Source: Merluccius polli
Taxonomy: Eukaryota > Chordata > Actinopteri > Gadiformes > Merlucciidae
Assembly (NCBI GenBank): GCA_030340625.1
Contig: JAOPHQ010002000.1
Coordinates: 77,001-141,000 of the forward strand
Length of the DNA: 64,000 nucleotides
Direction of reading: 5' to 3'
In this document: piece by piece, positions 46,446 through 57,772 of the stretch
Position numbering within the stretch: the first letter of the stretch is position 1
Layout: every line of letters starts with the position of its first letter
Translations under genes and position numbers: made by a program
Notes under the pieces: generated by a model
Told to the model about the DNA's origin: nothing
Database searches by the model: none
What the model saw: only the letters and a program-made list of their open reading frames with translations

Positions 46446-47520
46446 CTAAAGTCAACAGTACTGAATCAGGTGCTCTGCAAAGTTATTAATATGTTTGCTT
46501 AAGCACTCCATTAAGGTTCGTCATTGGAAGCCTCCTCTATTCTCTTCAAGTACAAATCACACTTGTACTCGGAGTGGCTTTTCTCCAAAACAAAGGTGTC
46601 TTTCCTTTGCTTTCTGGAGGGGGCTGTATCTGTGCCACACCCCCGTGATTCTCTCACTTCTTGTAGACAACTCTTCTAATCGCCACTACAGGCTGACCTC
46701 TAGGCCGGCCCCCTTCTGGGATTTACAGCTTTTACTGGCTCGCCCTTTGACCCCGCAACACCCAACTGACACTCCCTTCACGTGCATGGAAGAGCCCGGA
46801 CAGCGGTGGCAGCGCCACCGCTGTGTGGGTCGCTAGTACTACCTCAGCCACTCACTCTTCAACACCACCCATCTCTCCACCCCCATCCCTTTCCTTCTCC
46901 GACTACACCCCCTCCTCCTCCTCCTCCTACCCCCTCCAGCCCTCCACTCCTTCATGAAGGCAAAGTATTCGGCCTGAAGCGACGGTGGACTGCGTGAAAA
47001 TAAAAAAAGGAGCCTAATAAAGTGTGTGTCGTGGTGGGGGGGTCTCAGGGCCGCCACATGTGGGGATGATTGCAGGAAGCGGAGTGTGGAGTGGGCAGGG
47101 AGACCAGTGGTTTGTTGAAGGGAAGGGGGCGGGGGTGGGGACCCAGCCAGGGAACCGCAGCAGCGCATTCCCAGGGGCCATTGTGCATGACAGCTCTGTG
47201 GGGGCCGCTGGTCCTTGGCTCAGCGAAAGCCCTGCATTTTGGCCAGGTCGCGCATGTTTAGGGCCCAATGAAATCTAGTAGGCGGGGGGTGGCTCCCTCT
47301 TAATGTTTAATTAAAGAGCCCCCCATGCATTGTTCTGGCACCTGTAAGACAGACCTTCAATTGTCTTGAGAAAGGATTGACCCCTTTTTTTTTTTAAATA
47401 CATGTCTCTCATTAACTCAAGTCATTCACACCATTTTCATTTATAGTAAAAAAAAAAAAAAAGACGCTGTCATTTAGGTTTAGGGTATTTTTTGTTTAGT
47501 TCATTAGTTTAGAACCCCCC
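46446..47520. promoter_or_regulatory. Unique GC-rich stretch, possible conserved element
   Basis: Repeat-poor DNA with TCC-rich words at 46905-46930. TGTTTAATTAAAGAGCC (about 47303) and GCATTGTTCTGG are homeodomain- and SOX-like words. Frames on both strands overlap and carry no domains. An A-run lies at 47449-47462. Confidence 0.25.
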
Positions 47521-47525
47521 TCCAC

Positions 47526-47582
<57 letters not shown>

Positions 47583-47630
47583 TATGCAAACGCACTCACA
47601 CGCACACACACACACAAACACACACGCTTC
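47521..47630. repeat. (CA)n microsatellites
   Basis: About 28 CA units (47523-47580), then a second interrupted CA array to 47628. CCCCCCTCC precedes the first array. Confidence 0.95.
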
Positions 47631-49006
47631 CTCTATGGAAACAGTAGCTAAAGTAATATAGCATTTCCTCTTTGGGGGGCAGTTAATCATGTCTGAGCAA
47701 ACATGTGGGTATTGAGCATGAAGACACACCAACTCCCACACACTCCTTCCCCTTTTTTCCCTTTACACTGTTGTAAACTGCTGCTTAACGCTGGCCGTGG
47801 ACAACACAGCCTGTCCAGCCATTGGTGCATTTTTCAATTTCTTCTGCTGGTGGCTATTGCCTGAAATTGCAATTTCTATCTGCGGTGAGATGTGCGATAC
47901 AACAATAACAATAACAGCTTTTTACAGTCCCCCTAGTTTACAGTCTCCCCGGGTGTCAGAGGTCAAAAAGTTATTATTATTGATTGAATGACTTTTCGCA
48001 AACCTCCTACCCAATGAAGTAGTCTTTTCTTCCTCTCTCTCCCCACCCCTCCTCTTTTTTCTCACAGACAAACAACAAAACAAAACAACAAAGAGCGAGG
48101 GTAAATAAAAGAGTTGTGGTCAGATGGGTCACATGCTGTCCATTGAGGACCTGGCCCATCAAGCCTATTCACGGGACTCCATAAAACCGACAGGCCGCTT
48201 ATATACCTGACAGTAAGAAAGGAGACAAAAACAAAGAGAAAGCAGAGAAACAACAGATAAAATAAATAAGGCAGCCCTGTGACGGATGTCTATGGATGGT
48301 GCCGGAGAGTCACTGACAATCCAAGAAATGTGGCTGTGGCCACAAAAGAGGCTGGGGGCGGGGGGGTGGGGGGGCTGGAAAAATACTGAGAGAAGCTTGC
48401 TGGGCACATTTTTTAGGCCATTCCCACTTGGACCCCCTTTTGAGTCTTTGTCTGTGTTCTGGGCCCATGAGAAAAGCCAATCACCGACATTTTGGTTATG
48501 GCTTGACAATTTTTTTTTTCTTTTCTTTTTTCTTCCCCCTAGTTTGTTAGTTTTTCCCCAAATGCGAGGATACCTCTGAAGACTCTCTGGTGACATGATT
48601 TCTAATGATTACACACACACACACACACACACACAGATCGGCATTCACGTGATGACAAAAAAAAAAGTAGTTGGATGCTTCTTTTCGTTCACACCCCCGA
48701 TTAAGATGTTAGCCAGAAAATATGGCGACATCAAAAGAAGAGGGGAAGAAGAAAGATAAAAACTGGCCAGCGATTAAAATCCATATTTATGCAGCCCAAT
48801 TTTTCCTTGTGAGAGATTCAATGCATTGGTTAGCTGGCTCCATTTGATCTATGCTGAGAAAAGAGATGTCTAATCCTTGGGGGCCTGTGATCCCAGCCTA
48901 ATGCGTTGCCAAATATAGTCAATTATTTTGCTGAATTTGGGCAGAGGCGCATCCAACTGTTTGAACAGACAAGTTTTTTTTTTGTGTATAAATGTAACAG
49001 TCGTCG
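47631..49006. other. Unique non-coding region
   Basis: Mixed DNA with a (CA)13 array at 48611-48635 and a G-run near 48360. The portion 47780-47960 has enhancer-like texture. The 143-codon minus-strand frame at 48165-48596 has no recognisable domain. Confidence 0.45.
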
Positions 49007-49018
49007 CACACACACACG

Positions 49019-49090
<72 letters not shown>
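49007..49090. repeat. (CA)n microsatellite
   Basis: About 40 CA units with CGCACGCA near the left end. Confidence 0.95.
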
Positions 49091-49093
<3 letters not shown>

Positions 49094-49505
49094 CTATTAA
49101 ATGAAGAAGGTTGTTTTAAACACATTTTAAACGCTCACAATTACACATCATTTTTTATCAATGCACACATCCAGCCATGGCAATTAAGCTAACCACACAG
49201 TCTGTGTATTATAGCTCAGTACTTCTCAGGAAGAAAAACAAATAGAAATATGTGACCTTACATACTAACTAACTCTCACACAGCTCACAACAATGGCCCT
49301 GTCATTCTTTCAGAGACAAAGATAAAGAATCATGTGTCAATGGCTCTACTATGTATGTCTGTGGCTGTCGCTTTTCGCCCTCAAACATAGAATAAACTGA
49401 AGACTGACTAGAAAAGGAACATTTCAGAAGAAATTGTGGTGTGCAGCTTGCTGAAAATAAAGTTTCATATTGGAAATGTACAGTAGAGTGACGTGAAGTA
49501 GTGCT
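49091..49505. other. Unique non-coding stretch
   Basis: No repeats or coding signal. CAACAATGGCC, a SOX-like word, occurs near 49288. Confidence 0.5.
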
Positions 49506-50607
49506 GTAGTTTTATGGTGGCTGCTAGGGTGTTGCTCCTTAGATGTTTTGGGCAGCTGCTAGGGCGTTCTGCACACTTGCTATTGTTCTGGGTGATTGCT
49601 CGGGTGTTCTGGGTGGTTTCTACTAAGGGTGCAAACGTGTACTCGAGTTAATCACAAAATCACGCAAATATTGTCATCGAAAATTGTTTTGTAGTCATTT
49701 TTCCGACACCTTATAAATATTATGTTGATATACATTTACAAGTTAAGAAGCAGGATATATAATGAAATAGTCCAAAATAAATACTTTGCTAATACATATT
49801 GTTGTTGAGATCACACATCTCAAAAGCAGTTGATGAATTTTGAAAGTGTTTTTTTTTAAGTTGGAAAGATATTTGATATTCAACAGATATTCACACTCTG
49901 AATTACAGCGATCTGACATGGGGAACTACAGACGCGATTCACCGGTATGAGTCCCATGTGTGTAGCGGTGTCTACCTGCTGAGGAGATGGGGCTTCCCAG
50001 CAAAGCTGTCGGGCAGCAGCACTCATCTCTATAGAGCCATCGTTTGGTCAATATTTCTACACAATACTGTTATATGTGGTTGTTAGGCTGTTCTAGAGGG
50101 TTGCTATGGTGTTCTAGGTGGTTGCTATGATGTTCGGGGTGGTTGCTAGGGTATTATAGATAGGTTATATGGTGTTCTAGGCAGTTGCTAGGGAAGCTGC
50201 TATGGTGTTCTGGGTGGTTTCTAGGTGGTTGCTAGTGTGTTTTTAATGGTTGCTAGGGAGTTCTAGACAGATGATATAGTGTTGTAGGTGGTTGCTATGG
50301 TTTTCTGGGTGGTTGCTAGGGTGTTATAGATTGTTTCTATTGTATTCTAGATGGTTGCTAGGGTGATCTGGGTTGTTGCTAGGTAGTTCTAGATGGTTTA
50401 TATGTTGTTTGAGATGGTTGGTATTATGTTCTATGTGGTTGCTAGGGTGTTCTGGGTGGTTGCTATGGTGATCTGGGTTGTTGCTAGGGTGTCCTACATG
50501 ATTGCTATGGTGTTCTGGGTGGTTGCTAGGGTGTTCTAGCTGGTCGCTATGTTATCTAGATGGTTTCTATGGTGTTCTAGGTGGTTGCTAGGGTGTTCTT
50601 GGTTTAA
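49506..50607. repeat. 21-bp minisatellite in two blocks
   Basis: Units close to GGTTGCTAGGGTGTTCTGGG are repeated. A first block of about five units spans roughly 49510-49625. It is followed by about 450 bases of unrelated DNA, then about 25 units at about 50080-50605. Units differ by point changes such as TAGG/TATG and CTGGG/CTAGA. Confidence 0.9.
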
Positions 50608-51120
50608 AAGTCTAATAATTTAACTTATATACTTATATAACTTATAACTAATAAGTATAAATAGTGCATTTTGAGTCATTGTATAGAAGTTTGTATAGCA
50701 AGGTACGTATGAAGGAGTTGAGTATGGACGTTTGGGAAGAATAAAAATAGTCTAGTGAGAGAATTTCTTATAGTAGTGAGTGAGTAGTGAGTAGTAGTAA
50801 CTCGATTTTTGATAGTTTAAGTTTTGTACACTAACAATTTAGACCACAGGCAAATCCTGTGTGTGTATGTAGGAGTACATTTTAAAAGTGTAAAGAAGTA
50901 TAAATATTATAAAGGCTTTGAGTCAAAGTTTGAATTATTGTTCTAACATAAAGTATGAAGAAGTTGAGTAGGGAAGTTTGGGAAGAATAATCCAAATAAT
51001 AAGTATGATAGGTAAGATAAGGAGCCCCTAATAATATTAAAAATAATGAGTAAGTATGATACGTATGATAGATAATAGGGGTTGTGCAGCTAAAGCTGCA
51101 CACCTAAAATAAGATTGTGT
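50608..51120. mobile_element. Possible repeat with hairpin tail, downstream of minisatellite
   Basis: AT-rich sequence with two similar segments, each containing AGTTTGGGAAGAATAA or ACGTTTGGGAAGAATAA (about 50728 and 50967). The end has a hairpin GTGCAGCT-AA-AGCTGCAC (51084-51101) followed by ACCTAA. A terminal hairpin followed by CTAA is compatible with a Helitron 3' end, but the spacing is short and no 5' end was found. Confidence 0.35.
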
Positions 51121-51515
51121 TGTTATTTTATTCACCTATTCTAGTCAAGTAGTACCCTAAAGTGCCCCATCCCCCACCACCCACACACACACATGCACAC
51201 ACACGCACACACACAAACACACACACACAAACACATGCAAGCATCCACTCACATTCGCTTTTTATTTCATAGGAAACTTCCCAGCTTGACATCTGTTTTA
51301 AAATCTGTTTTTTTTTTTCAATATTTTTAAATCCAAAAGAATTCAAAAAAAAATCTGATGCCCTGGAAAAATGCTAAATATTCTCAGAGAAAACACAGTT
51401 TTACTTTAAAAACATGTCTTCATGCTGGTGAAAATATGCATACTTCAGTGTGATGCATGCATGTATAAAGTGTGTGTGCGTGTGTGTGTGTGCGTGCGTA
51501 TGTGTGTGCATGTGT
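51121..51515. repeat. (CA)n and (GT)n microsatellites with unique DNA between
   Basis: CA-rich array at 51181-51238 after a CCCCCACCACC block; interrupted GT array at 51471-51514. The DNA between them is AT-rich and unremarkable. Confidence 0.85.
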
Positions 51516-52425
51516 TAGGCTAGTGGGCCCATTGCTTTATGGTGACCCTGCGGATATGAACACATTGAAGCACATGATGGTTATGCTGTAACGTACAGTC
51601 CACCAGCAGTGTGCCGGGCCCATGCGACACACTGTTTGATCTCTGTGGACTCACCTCCTAACCCAGACATGTCTTTCTATGTCGTCTCCTAGAGCAGGTG
51701 TACCACCTATTACTCCTGATCAATGATGTCACTGATCTGTAATCGGAAAGAAAAATAAACAAATATGTACAAACACCATTGATCATTGTGGTTGACCAAC
51801 AGGATTTTTTTTTACAAGATTGTATAAATGTCTATGACCATTGTGACAATGAAATATCTGTTTATGCGTGTCTCAGTAATCTAATCTCATGAATATGACA
51901 TGTCTAAGACATGGATTTACATGGCTGTGACAAATCCAACACTGGATCTCCTTTCTTAGACTAATCTGCAAAACTTAATAATAGATAATTTTCTTCTTAA
52001 CATAGCACACATATAAGTCATTATTTGTCCTAATCTCTCATCTTTTATTTCGTGTTCGTCTCATTTCTCACAAGGTGAGATGTGGTCGGCTCCTCCTCTG
52101 ATCTGGCTCTCCTCACCAGAAAGTGGATTTAAAGGTTAATGAAACAATAATACCACTCAAATGAGTTTTTGCGAGAACTACGCAGACCCCAAATTATCTT
52201 TATGCTAAATTAAAAGGACGTAGGGGCCTACATCCAGACCTCTCATCCATAACCTAGCCCATTTCTGATATTTCTGTTTGAAATGTGGACTCGAGCCTCT
52301 GGCACAATGTTATGAAGGAAAAAAAAAAAACTTTTTTAGGTTAAGGGTACTTTGAGATCTCACTCTATAAAATAATAAGCATGACTTTGGTCAAATATAG
52401 CAGAGGGGAGATGAGTGCAAGTTGG
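51516..52425. other. Unique non-coding stretch
   Basis: No repeats, transposons or coding signal apart from an A-run at 52319-52330. Confidence 0.5.
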
Positions 52426-52448
52426 GGTGTGTGTATGCGTGTGTGTGT

Positions 52449-52479
<31 letters not shown>

Positions 52480-52483
52480 GGGG
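52426..52483. repeat. (GT)n followed by G21
   Basis: GT units end in 21 consecutive G residues (52463-52483). The G-run is on the 3' side of GT. Confidence 0.95.
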
Positions 52484-52756
52484 TTGTTGAAGTGGACGGA
52501 GAGGGACAGGTTTTTTTTTTTCTTCCCCGAAACATGAGTGAGGAGTTGCCCATATACAGACAGAGAATTATTTCATTTATTTTTTTCCCTGTGGCAATTT
52601 TCCCCCCCGTACAAGGAAAGAAGAGAGATGGGCACTGGAGCTCGGCTGGAACCTGATCATAGCCTCACTAGACCAGAGAGATGCCCGTCAAGGTTTGAGT
52701 TATAAACAGCATCTGTTTCAAATGGGGCTAAGACTGGAGAAGTAGGCTACTCGCCA

Positions 52757-52838
52757 TCTCTCTCTGCTCTCTCTCCCCCTCTCTCGGTGGTACCACAGAA
52801 CTGGTACAAACTGACTTCTCTCTCTCTCCTCATTTCGC

Positions 52839-52887
<49 letters not shown>

Positions 52888-52921
52888 ACTTCTCATTCTC
52901 CTTGTCATACTCTCTCTCTTT

Positions 52922-52999
<78 letters not shown>

Positions 53000-53038
53000 C
53001 TGATCCCTCTCTCTCTCTCTCTCTCTCTAACTTCTCCT

Positions 53039-53106
<68 letters not shown>

Positions 53107-53130
53107 ACTTCTCCTGATCCCTTTCTCCCC
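52757..53130. repeat. (CT)n arrays with a recurring spacer
   Basis: Pure CT arrays (52842-52886, 52929-52996, 53009-53027, 53041-53105) are separated by variants of AACTTCTCCTGATCCC. The spacer recurs at about 52996, 53028 and 53105, and more loosely at 52886, so the arrays have a higher-order structure. Confidence 0.9.
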
Positions 53131-53253
53131 CCATCGCATCTCTATTCTGCCTCCTCTATGGTGGGTTGTATGCACCTTCCGCTCATTACAGCGCTGAAAG
53201 AAAAAAAACATGCAAGTATTTAGCATTGAAAAAGCCCAGCGCAGCACAAGCTT

Positions 53254-53285
53254 GCATATTAGCTCCTATGTGGGAGCTAATATGC
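53254..53285. repeat. Perfect 13-bp hairpin, 6-nt loop
   Basis: GCATATTAGCTCC (53254-53266) is the exact reverse complement of 53273-53285, with loop TATGTG. Confidence 0.95.
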
Positions 53286-53358
53286 ACAGCCTCGCCATGC
53301 GCGGAGGACATACAGGGGATGACACTCACCAACCGCAGAGACAGAGACCCGGCATTCA

Positions 53359-53428
53359 CCCCCCCCCCCCCCCCACACACACGCACACACACAGACACGC
53401 ACACACACAGACACGCACACACACACAG

Positions 53429-53461
<33 letters not shown>

Positions 53462-53575
53462 CACACACACCCGTACCGTTGGCTTGATTCAGGAGGCCTA
53501 TCCCCGTGGACACACAGTTAACATCCCCACCCATAGCACATACACACACACACGCACACACACACACACATTTCT
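53359..53575. repeat. C16 run followed by (CA)n arrays
   Basis: Sixteen C residues (53359-53374) run straight into CA arrays with CGCA and CAGA interruptions to 53471; a second CA stretch lies at 53540-53571. Frames of 94 to 157 codons across it are repeat translations. Confidence 0.95.
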
Positions 53576-54883
53576 GAGAGACTGGGTGATCACAGCCCCG
53601 AAAAGAAACAAAAAGGCGAAATCTGAGGTTTGCTGTTGACAATCGCCCCATGCCCAGAGCACCGTGTGAACTTTTGGATGCAGAGGCTTGCGATGACTGA
53701 TATTAGGGCTCATATTTATTGCAAGGGTGTCTTTGCTTGAGCAAAGGCGGTCCAACCAGCTAAAGAGGATGCGTTAAAGCGGCTGTGTGGCGCCCTCTAC
53801 CGAGCGCACAGATATCACCCCGCGTCCTATAGGACGTATATCCTGCTCATCCCTTATTAGGACACGTGTGGTAGCAGTTACTTTACAGTAAACTATTTAA
53901 TGAGTTATAATTCACCTCATGTATGAGAATACATTAGGTGAGATTCAATATGTGAATCACCTCACCTATAATATACAGCCTACATATATATATAGTCCGA
54001 TGTATGACATACAGTATTGAACAGTATTGACAGTATATTGAACAGTATTGACTGTTTGGATGTGATGTTGCATGCATGTCTATGATTGTATCGTGATTTA
54101 AAAACCCTTCACGCCCGTCTCGTGTTTGACATGTATACTATGACCTCATCTATAATTGACGTCTGTGAAAACATCATCGGCCAATTCTGCATCGACATGG
54201 CGACGACCAAACACGAAATTGTTGTTGTTGTTGTTGTCTTTTATTTATCTCCATTAATCCTCTCACTGGTGTCTGGACTGGTGTCTTCAGGGACGGTCCT
54301 AAGAGGGCTGGCTCTTGTTGTCAAGGTTCCCTTTTTTTAAATAGCAGGATAGGCCTACGTTACATACAGGCCTACGTATACACATCTGACCTCACCTGAA
54401 CTCGAATGGCATCAATGCACCTTATGTAGTAGGTTATATAGAGGCAGATTTCTGATAAAAAATGTTTAAAAAAAGATATTTAAAAAAAAATATCTTTGTA
54501 TTTGAAGCCTGTGTCTTTTTAGGTTAGAGTGATGAGAGGCGTGATGGGTGATTTGGAGTTCAAACGCTTGGAAACCAGGCGGGAAACGAGCGCTGAGTCT
54601 GTTCTTTGTTCTCAGCTCTAAGGTGCGATGGCTGCCCTCAGCTCAGCTACACTTTCAACACTCAGTGTTTTAAGGTTCTGAACCACGCCGGACCCCCGAA
54701 GCGAGATTGAGATACGGGGGATAGAATGACAGAGGAATTGCAGCTAGACGAGATAACACATGAAGAGACGAGGTTGTGTAACTCTCTCTTTTTCTAATTT
54801 ACAAAAAAACATGACTGGCCTACATGTAGAGGGGTAGAGGAGTATGACTGCTGAATATATAACAACCTAGATTGTGGACTTTA
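53576..54883. other. Unique non-coding region
   Basis: Contains a CTCF-like motif (53790-53803), repeated CAGTATTGA words at 54010-54055 and TAGGCCTA-type words near 54350-54375. No gene recognised. Confidence 0.5.
53790..53803 (-). promoter_or_regulatory. Weak CTCF-like motif
   Basis: Minus strand reads TCGGTAGAGGGCGC, matching 12 of 14 positions of the CTCF core CCASYAGRKGGCRS. Confidence 0.25.
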
Positions 54884-55137
54884 ACACACACACACAGCAC
54901 ACACACATGCACACGCACACTTTATCCTGTGATGGTTGTAGAGTTGTGTGTCTGTGTGCCCACATGTAGTGTGGCCACGTGTGTGTGTGTGTGTGTGTAT
55001 GTGCATATGCATATGTGTGTGTGCATGTGTGTGTGCACGCATGTGAATATATGTGTGCGTGTGTGTATGTGTGTGTGTATATGTGATTTCACGTGTGTGT
55101 GTATGTGTGTGTGCACACATGCATGTGTGTGTGAGCG
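54884..55137. repeat. (CA)n and long interrupted (GT)n
   Basis: CA words at 54884-54920, then after 55 bases a GT-rich stretch with TATG, CATG and CACG interruptions to 55136. CA and GT on one strand can fold back. Confidence 0.9.
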
Positions 55138-56154
55138 TGCGCTTGCTGGCCTGTATGCTGTGAAGCTCCTCATGAAAGGGCAGGCTAAAGAGCGAGTGCT
55201 AACTCTATCACAGGCTCCAGTCTGGTGCTGGAATGGCCAACAGATGGTCACTTGGATTAATAGAGCCAATTAATTCATCCCATTATGTAATTAAGCATGG
55301 AGAGCGAGGAGCAGCCGTATGTGCTTCCTAAGATGGCTTGCATCTGATTTAGCTCCTAAATCAGACTAACACCATCCACCTATCAAACAGCACGCACATG
55401 CAATCTGTTGCTTTAAACTGTTACTATACCAAGTCGATTTTTGGCATTATTGGCAAATGTATATGTAAATGTCTTTCAAGTTCTTCCTGTGATACGCTCT
55501 CATGAATATGTTGAATAATCATAATTGCTTCTTTCTTCTTCTTTTTCGTTTGATGTAGGCTAATGTACATAGGCCTAATGTCAATGCTTTTGCACTTGCA
55601 TACAATTTAGAAAATAGTGGTTCAACTTCATAGACTTCTAAGATCTTCAACCAATGAAGAACACATTTGCTTAAAGTCATTTTTTGCCACATTTGCTTGC
55701 TTTTTCTATTTTTCTTCTTTCTTCTATATGTAATTACTTCTTTATGGTCAAAATAATTGGACTTCGATGTTATTTAATGTGCATTCACTATGTGCATTAT
55801 GTAGACATAATACACTTTTATGCCTTTACTGAAAAAATGTGTAACTCATTGCACGTTGTCCACTAGCCAGTAGATGGCGTCTTTGTTCCTGGAGCGGCTG
55901 TACGTCTCCATCAAGTTCTCTCATCTTTTGTAAGTGAAAAACTGAGTGCCTGTGTAAACACATTTTGAGGACACGGCTGATGAAATCTTGTATCATTCTA
56001 AGGAAGTGGAAACCATGAAAGTGTTTTTGTTTCTTTCTTCTAACGTTCTTCCTCTCCTGATTCTGCATCTGGAGTCAAACAGAATGATCTTATCGACCAT
56101 ATGGCCCTGAATTATTCGAATCACTTTTATGTTTGCAATGTTTTCTGCTTAGCA
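55138..56154. other. Unique non-coding region
   Basis: Repeat-free; a CTCF-like motif lies at 55867-55880. No gene recognised. Confidence 0.5.
55867..55880 (+). promoter_or_regulatory. CTCF-like motif
   Basis: CCAGTAGATGGCGT matches 13 of 14 positions of the CTCF core CCASYAGRKGGCRS on the plus strand. Confidence 0.4.
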
Positions 56155-56205
56155 GTGTGTGTGTGTGTATGTGTGCCCTGTGTGTGTGTGTGTTAGTGGG
56201 CGTGC

Positions 56206-56247
<42 letters not shown>

Positions 56248-56252
56248 ACGAA
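56155..56252. repeat. (GT)n interrupted microsatellite
   Basis: GT arrays with CCCTG, TTAG and CGTGCG interruptions, ending in about 18 pure GT units. Confidence 0.9.
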
Positions 56253-56325
56253 TGTGTGTCAGAGTCTTTTCCATTTAGAATGTATCTAAAACTTCCTCGG
56301 AGGGCGGAGTCATATGCTTTATGTA

Positions 56326-56462
56326 AGCCGTGCTGATATTCAGTATAACAGCACTCCCTCCCTCTAATCCACGGCGAGGTGTGCATGTACCGAAAAAGAA
56401 TGCACGATCGCACTTGGATCGAATCACAGCCGTGCTGATATTCAGTATAACAGCACTCCCTC
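56326..56462. repeat. Direct repeat of a 35-bp hairpin sequence
   Basis: 56326-56360 and 56428-56462 are identical 35-base copies, 67 bases apart. Each contains an inverted repeat GTGCTG...CAGCAC with the core ATATTCAGTATAA. The second copy ends four bases before the MITE at 56466. Confidence 0.9.
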
Positions 56463-56465
56463 TCG

Positions 56466-56678
56466 TAGCCTGGCTCCGCCCGCCTACGTACTTCTGCTCA
56501 ATTTTCATTTCACTTCAGTACTAAGGTCTGGGAGTGCTGTATGTTAGAACGATTTCTTTTCCCTCAAATGTGCCTTCCAATCAGCGAACAGGAGGCGCGG
56601 CCTGAGAACAGTGACGTAGAGGTCGTGCGCAAATTTCAGTTATTGAGGGGAAGTACGGAGGCGGGCGGAACCAGGCTA
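56466..56678. mobile_element. 213-bp MITE with TAGCCTGG terminal inverted repeats
   Basis: The left end TAGCCTGGCTCCGCCCGCC and the reverse complement of the right end, TAGCCTGGTTCCGCCCGCC, agree at about 24 of 26 positions when extended to GTAC. The outer eight bases equal those of the MITE at 21955. No target duplication is visible, unlike that copy. No coding capacity. Confidence 0.8.
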
Positions 56679-57149
56679 ATGCTAATGCTCACTGCATCTG
56701 CCGTTTGTATACTGCGCGCAACGTGGTTTCTGGCGCATGAAATACGTCACGACAAAACGTTAGCGATTGGTTAAGGCAGATCCAGAGTGGCACTGGGCAG
56801 AGCCAATAGGTTTTTAACTTCAAAATCGTTTGTCTCTACAGCACTGCTAGACCTTTAGTATGAATGTAATGAGTACCAAGGTCTAGTTAGGACTAGGCTA
56901 TCCCTCTCGTGTTATATCGCTTAAATATGCCACTTTTAAATCAAACTCAAAAACAAAAAAAAACAAAGCATGTTCATGAGTCATTCATTCAGTCTCTAGA
57001 GCTGACCTTGACCCTGAGCCTCTGTAGTTGGCTGGAACTGCTCGATGATATAACCCTCTCTATTAGCAGCAATAGCGTAGTTCATCATTCATAATCCCAT
57101 TAACTGTAGTGGTACAAGAGATAAATACACTCTTGTTTTGTCTGGGAGC
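56679..57149. other. Unique non-coding stretch
   Basis: Directly follows the MITE; ATGCTAATGCTC is a short internal repeat at its edge. No gene recognised. Confidence 0.5.
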
Positions 57150-57268
57150 GAGAGAGAGAGAGAGAGAGAGAGAGACGGGACAGCAGGTCTCTGAAGAGAT
57201 GGTGTTGGCGAGACATGGGCCTATCCCACTAGGGGGTATCTCTGCCCAGGGGCCACCTGCAAGCCCTG

Positions 57269-57319
<51 letters not shown>

Positions 57320-57342
57320 TGTGTGTGTGTGTGGTGGGGGGG
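57150..57342. repeat. (GA)n and (GT)n microsatellites, GT followed by G-run
   Basis: GA array at 57150-57174; GT array at 57270-57333 ending in GGTGGGGGGG. Confidence 0.9.
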
Positions 57343-57496
57343 TGAGGTCATATGAGGACACCTAATCTCATTCACTCCTGTTAATTAACCCTTATCTAAT
57401 CTCCCGGGGTCTCCAAACATATAAGGAGCATCACTAGAGCAGGTTTAATGTAATGGAGGTTAGGGGAATAAGAGGTAGGACAGTTAAGCTGACCGC
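57343..57496. other. Short unique spacer
   Basis: Unique DNA between a GT and a CA array; includes TTAATTAACCC. Confidence 0.5.
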
Positions 57497-57528
<32 letters not shown>

Positions 57529-57539
57529 TACACACATGC

Positions 57540-57596
<57 letters not shown>

Positions 57597-57604
57597 GAAA
57601 AAAA

Positions 57605-57657
<53 letters not shown>

Positions 57658-57772
57658 AGATACATGCACAAACACAATCAGAGACACACACATACACAAA
57701 CAAACACCCCCCCCACACACACAAACGCACCCCCACACATGCACACACACATATACAAGCACACACACACAG
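57497..57772. repeat. Long (CA)n compound array
   Basis: CA arrays broken by AACAT, GGAAAAAAAGA, AGAGA and a C8 run (57707-57714). Frames of 93 to 114 codons on both strands are repeat translations. Confidence 0.95.
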
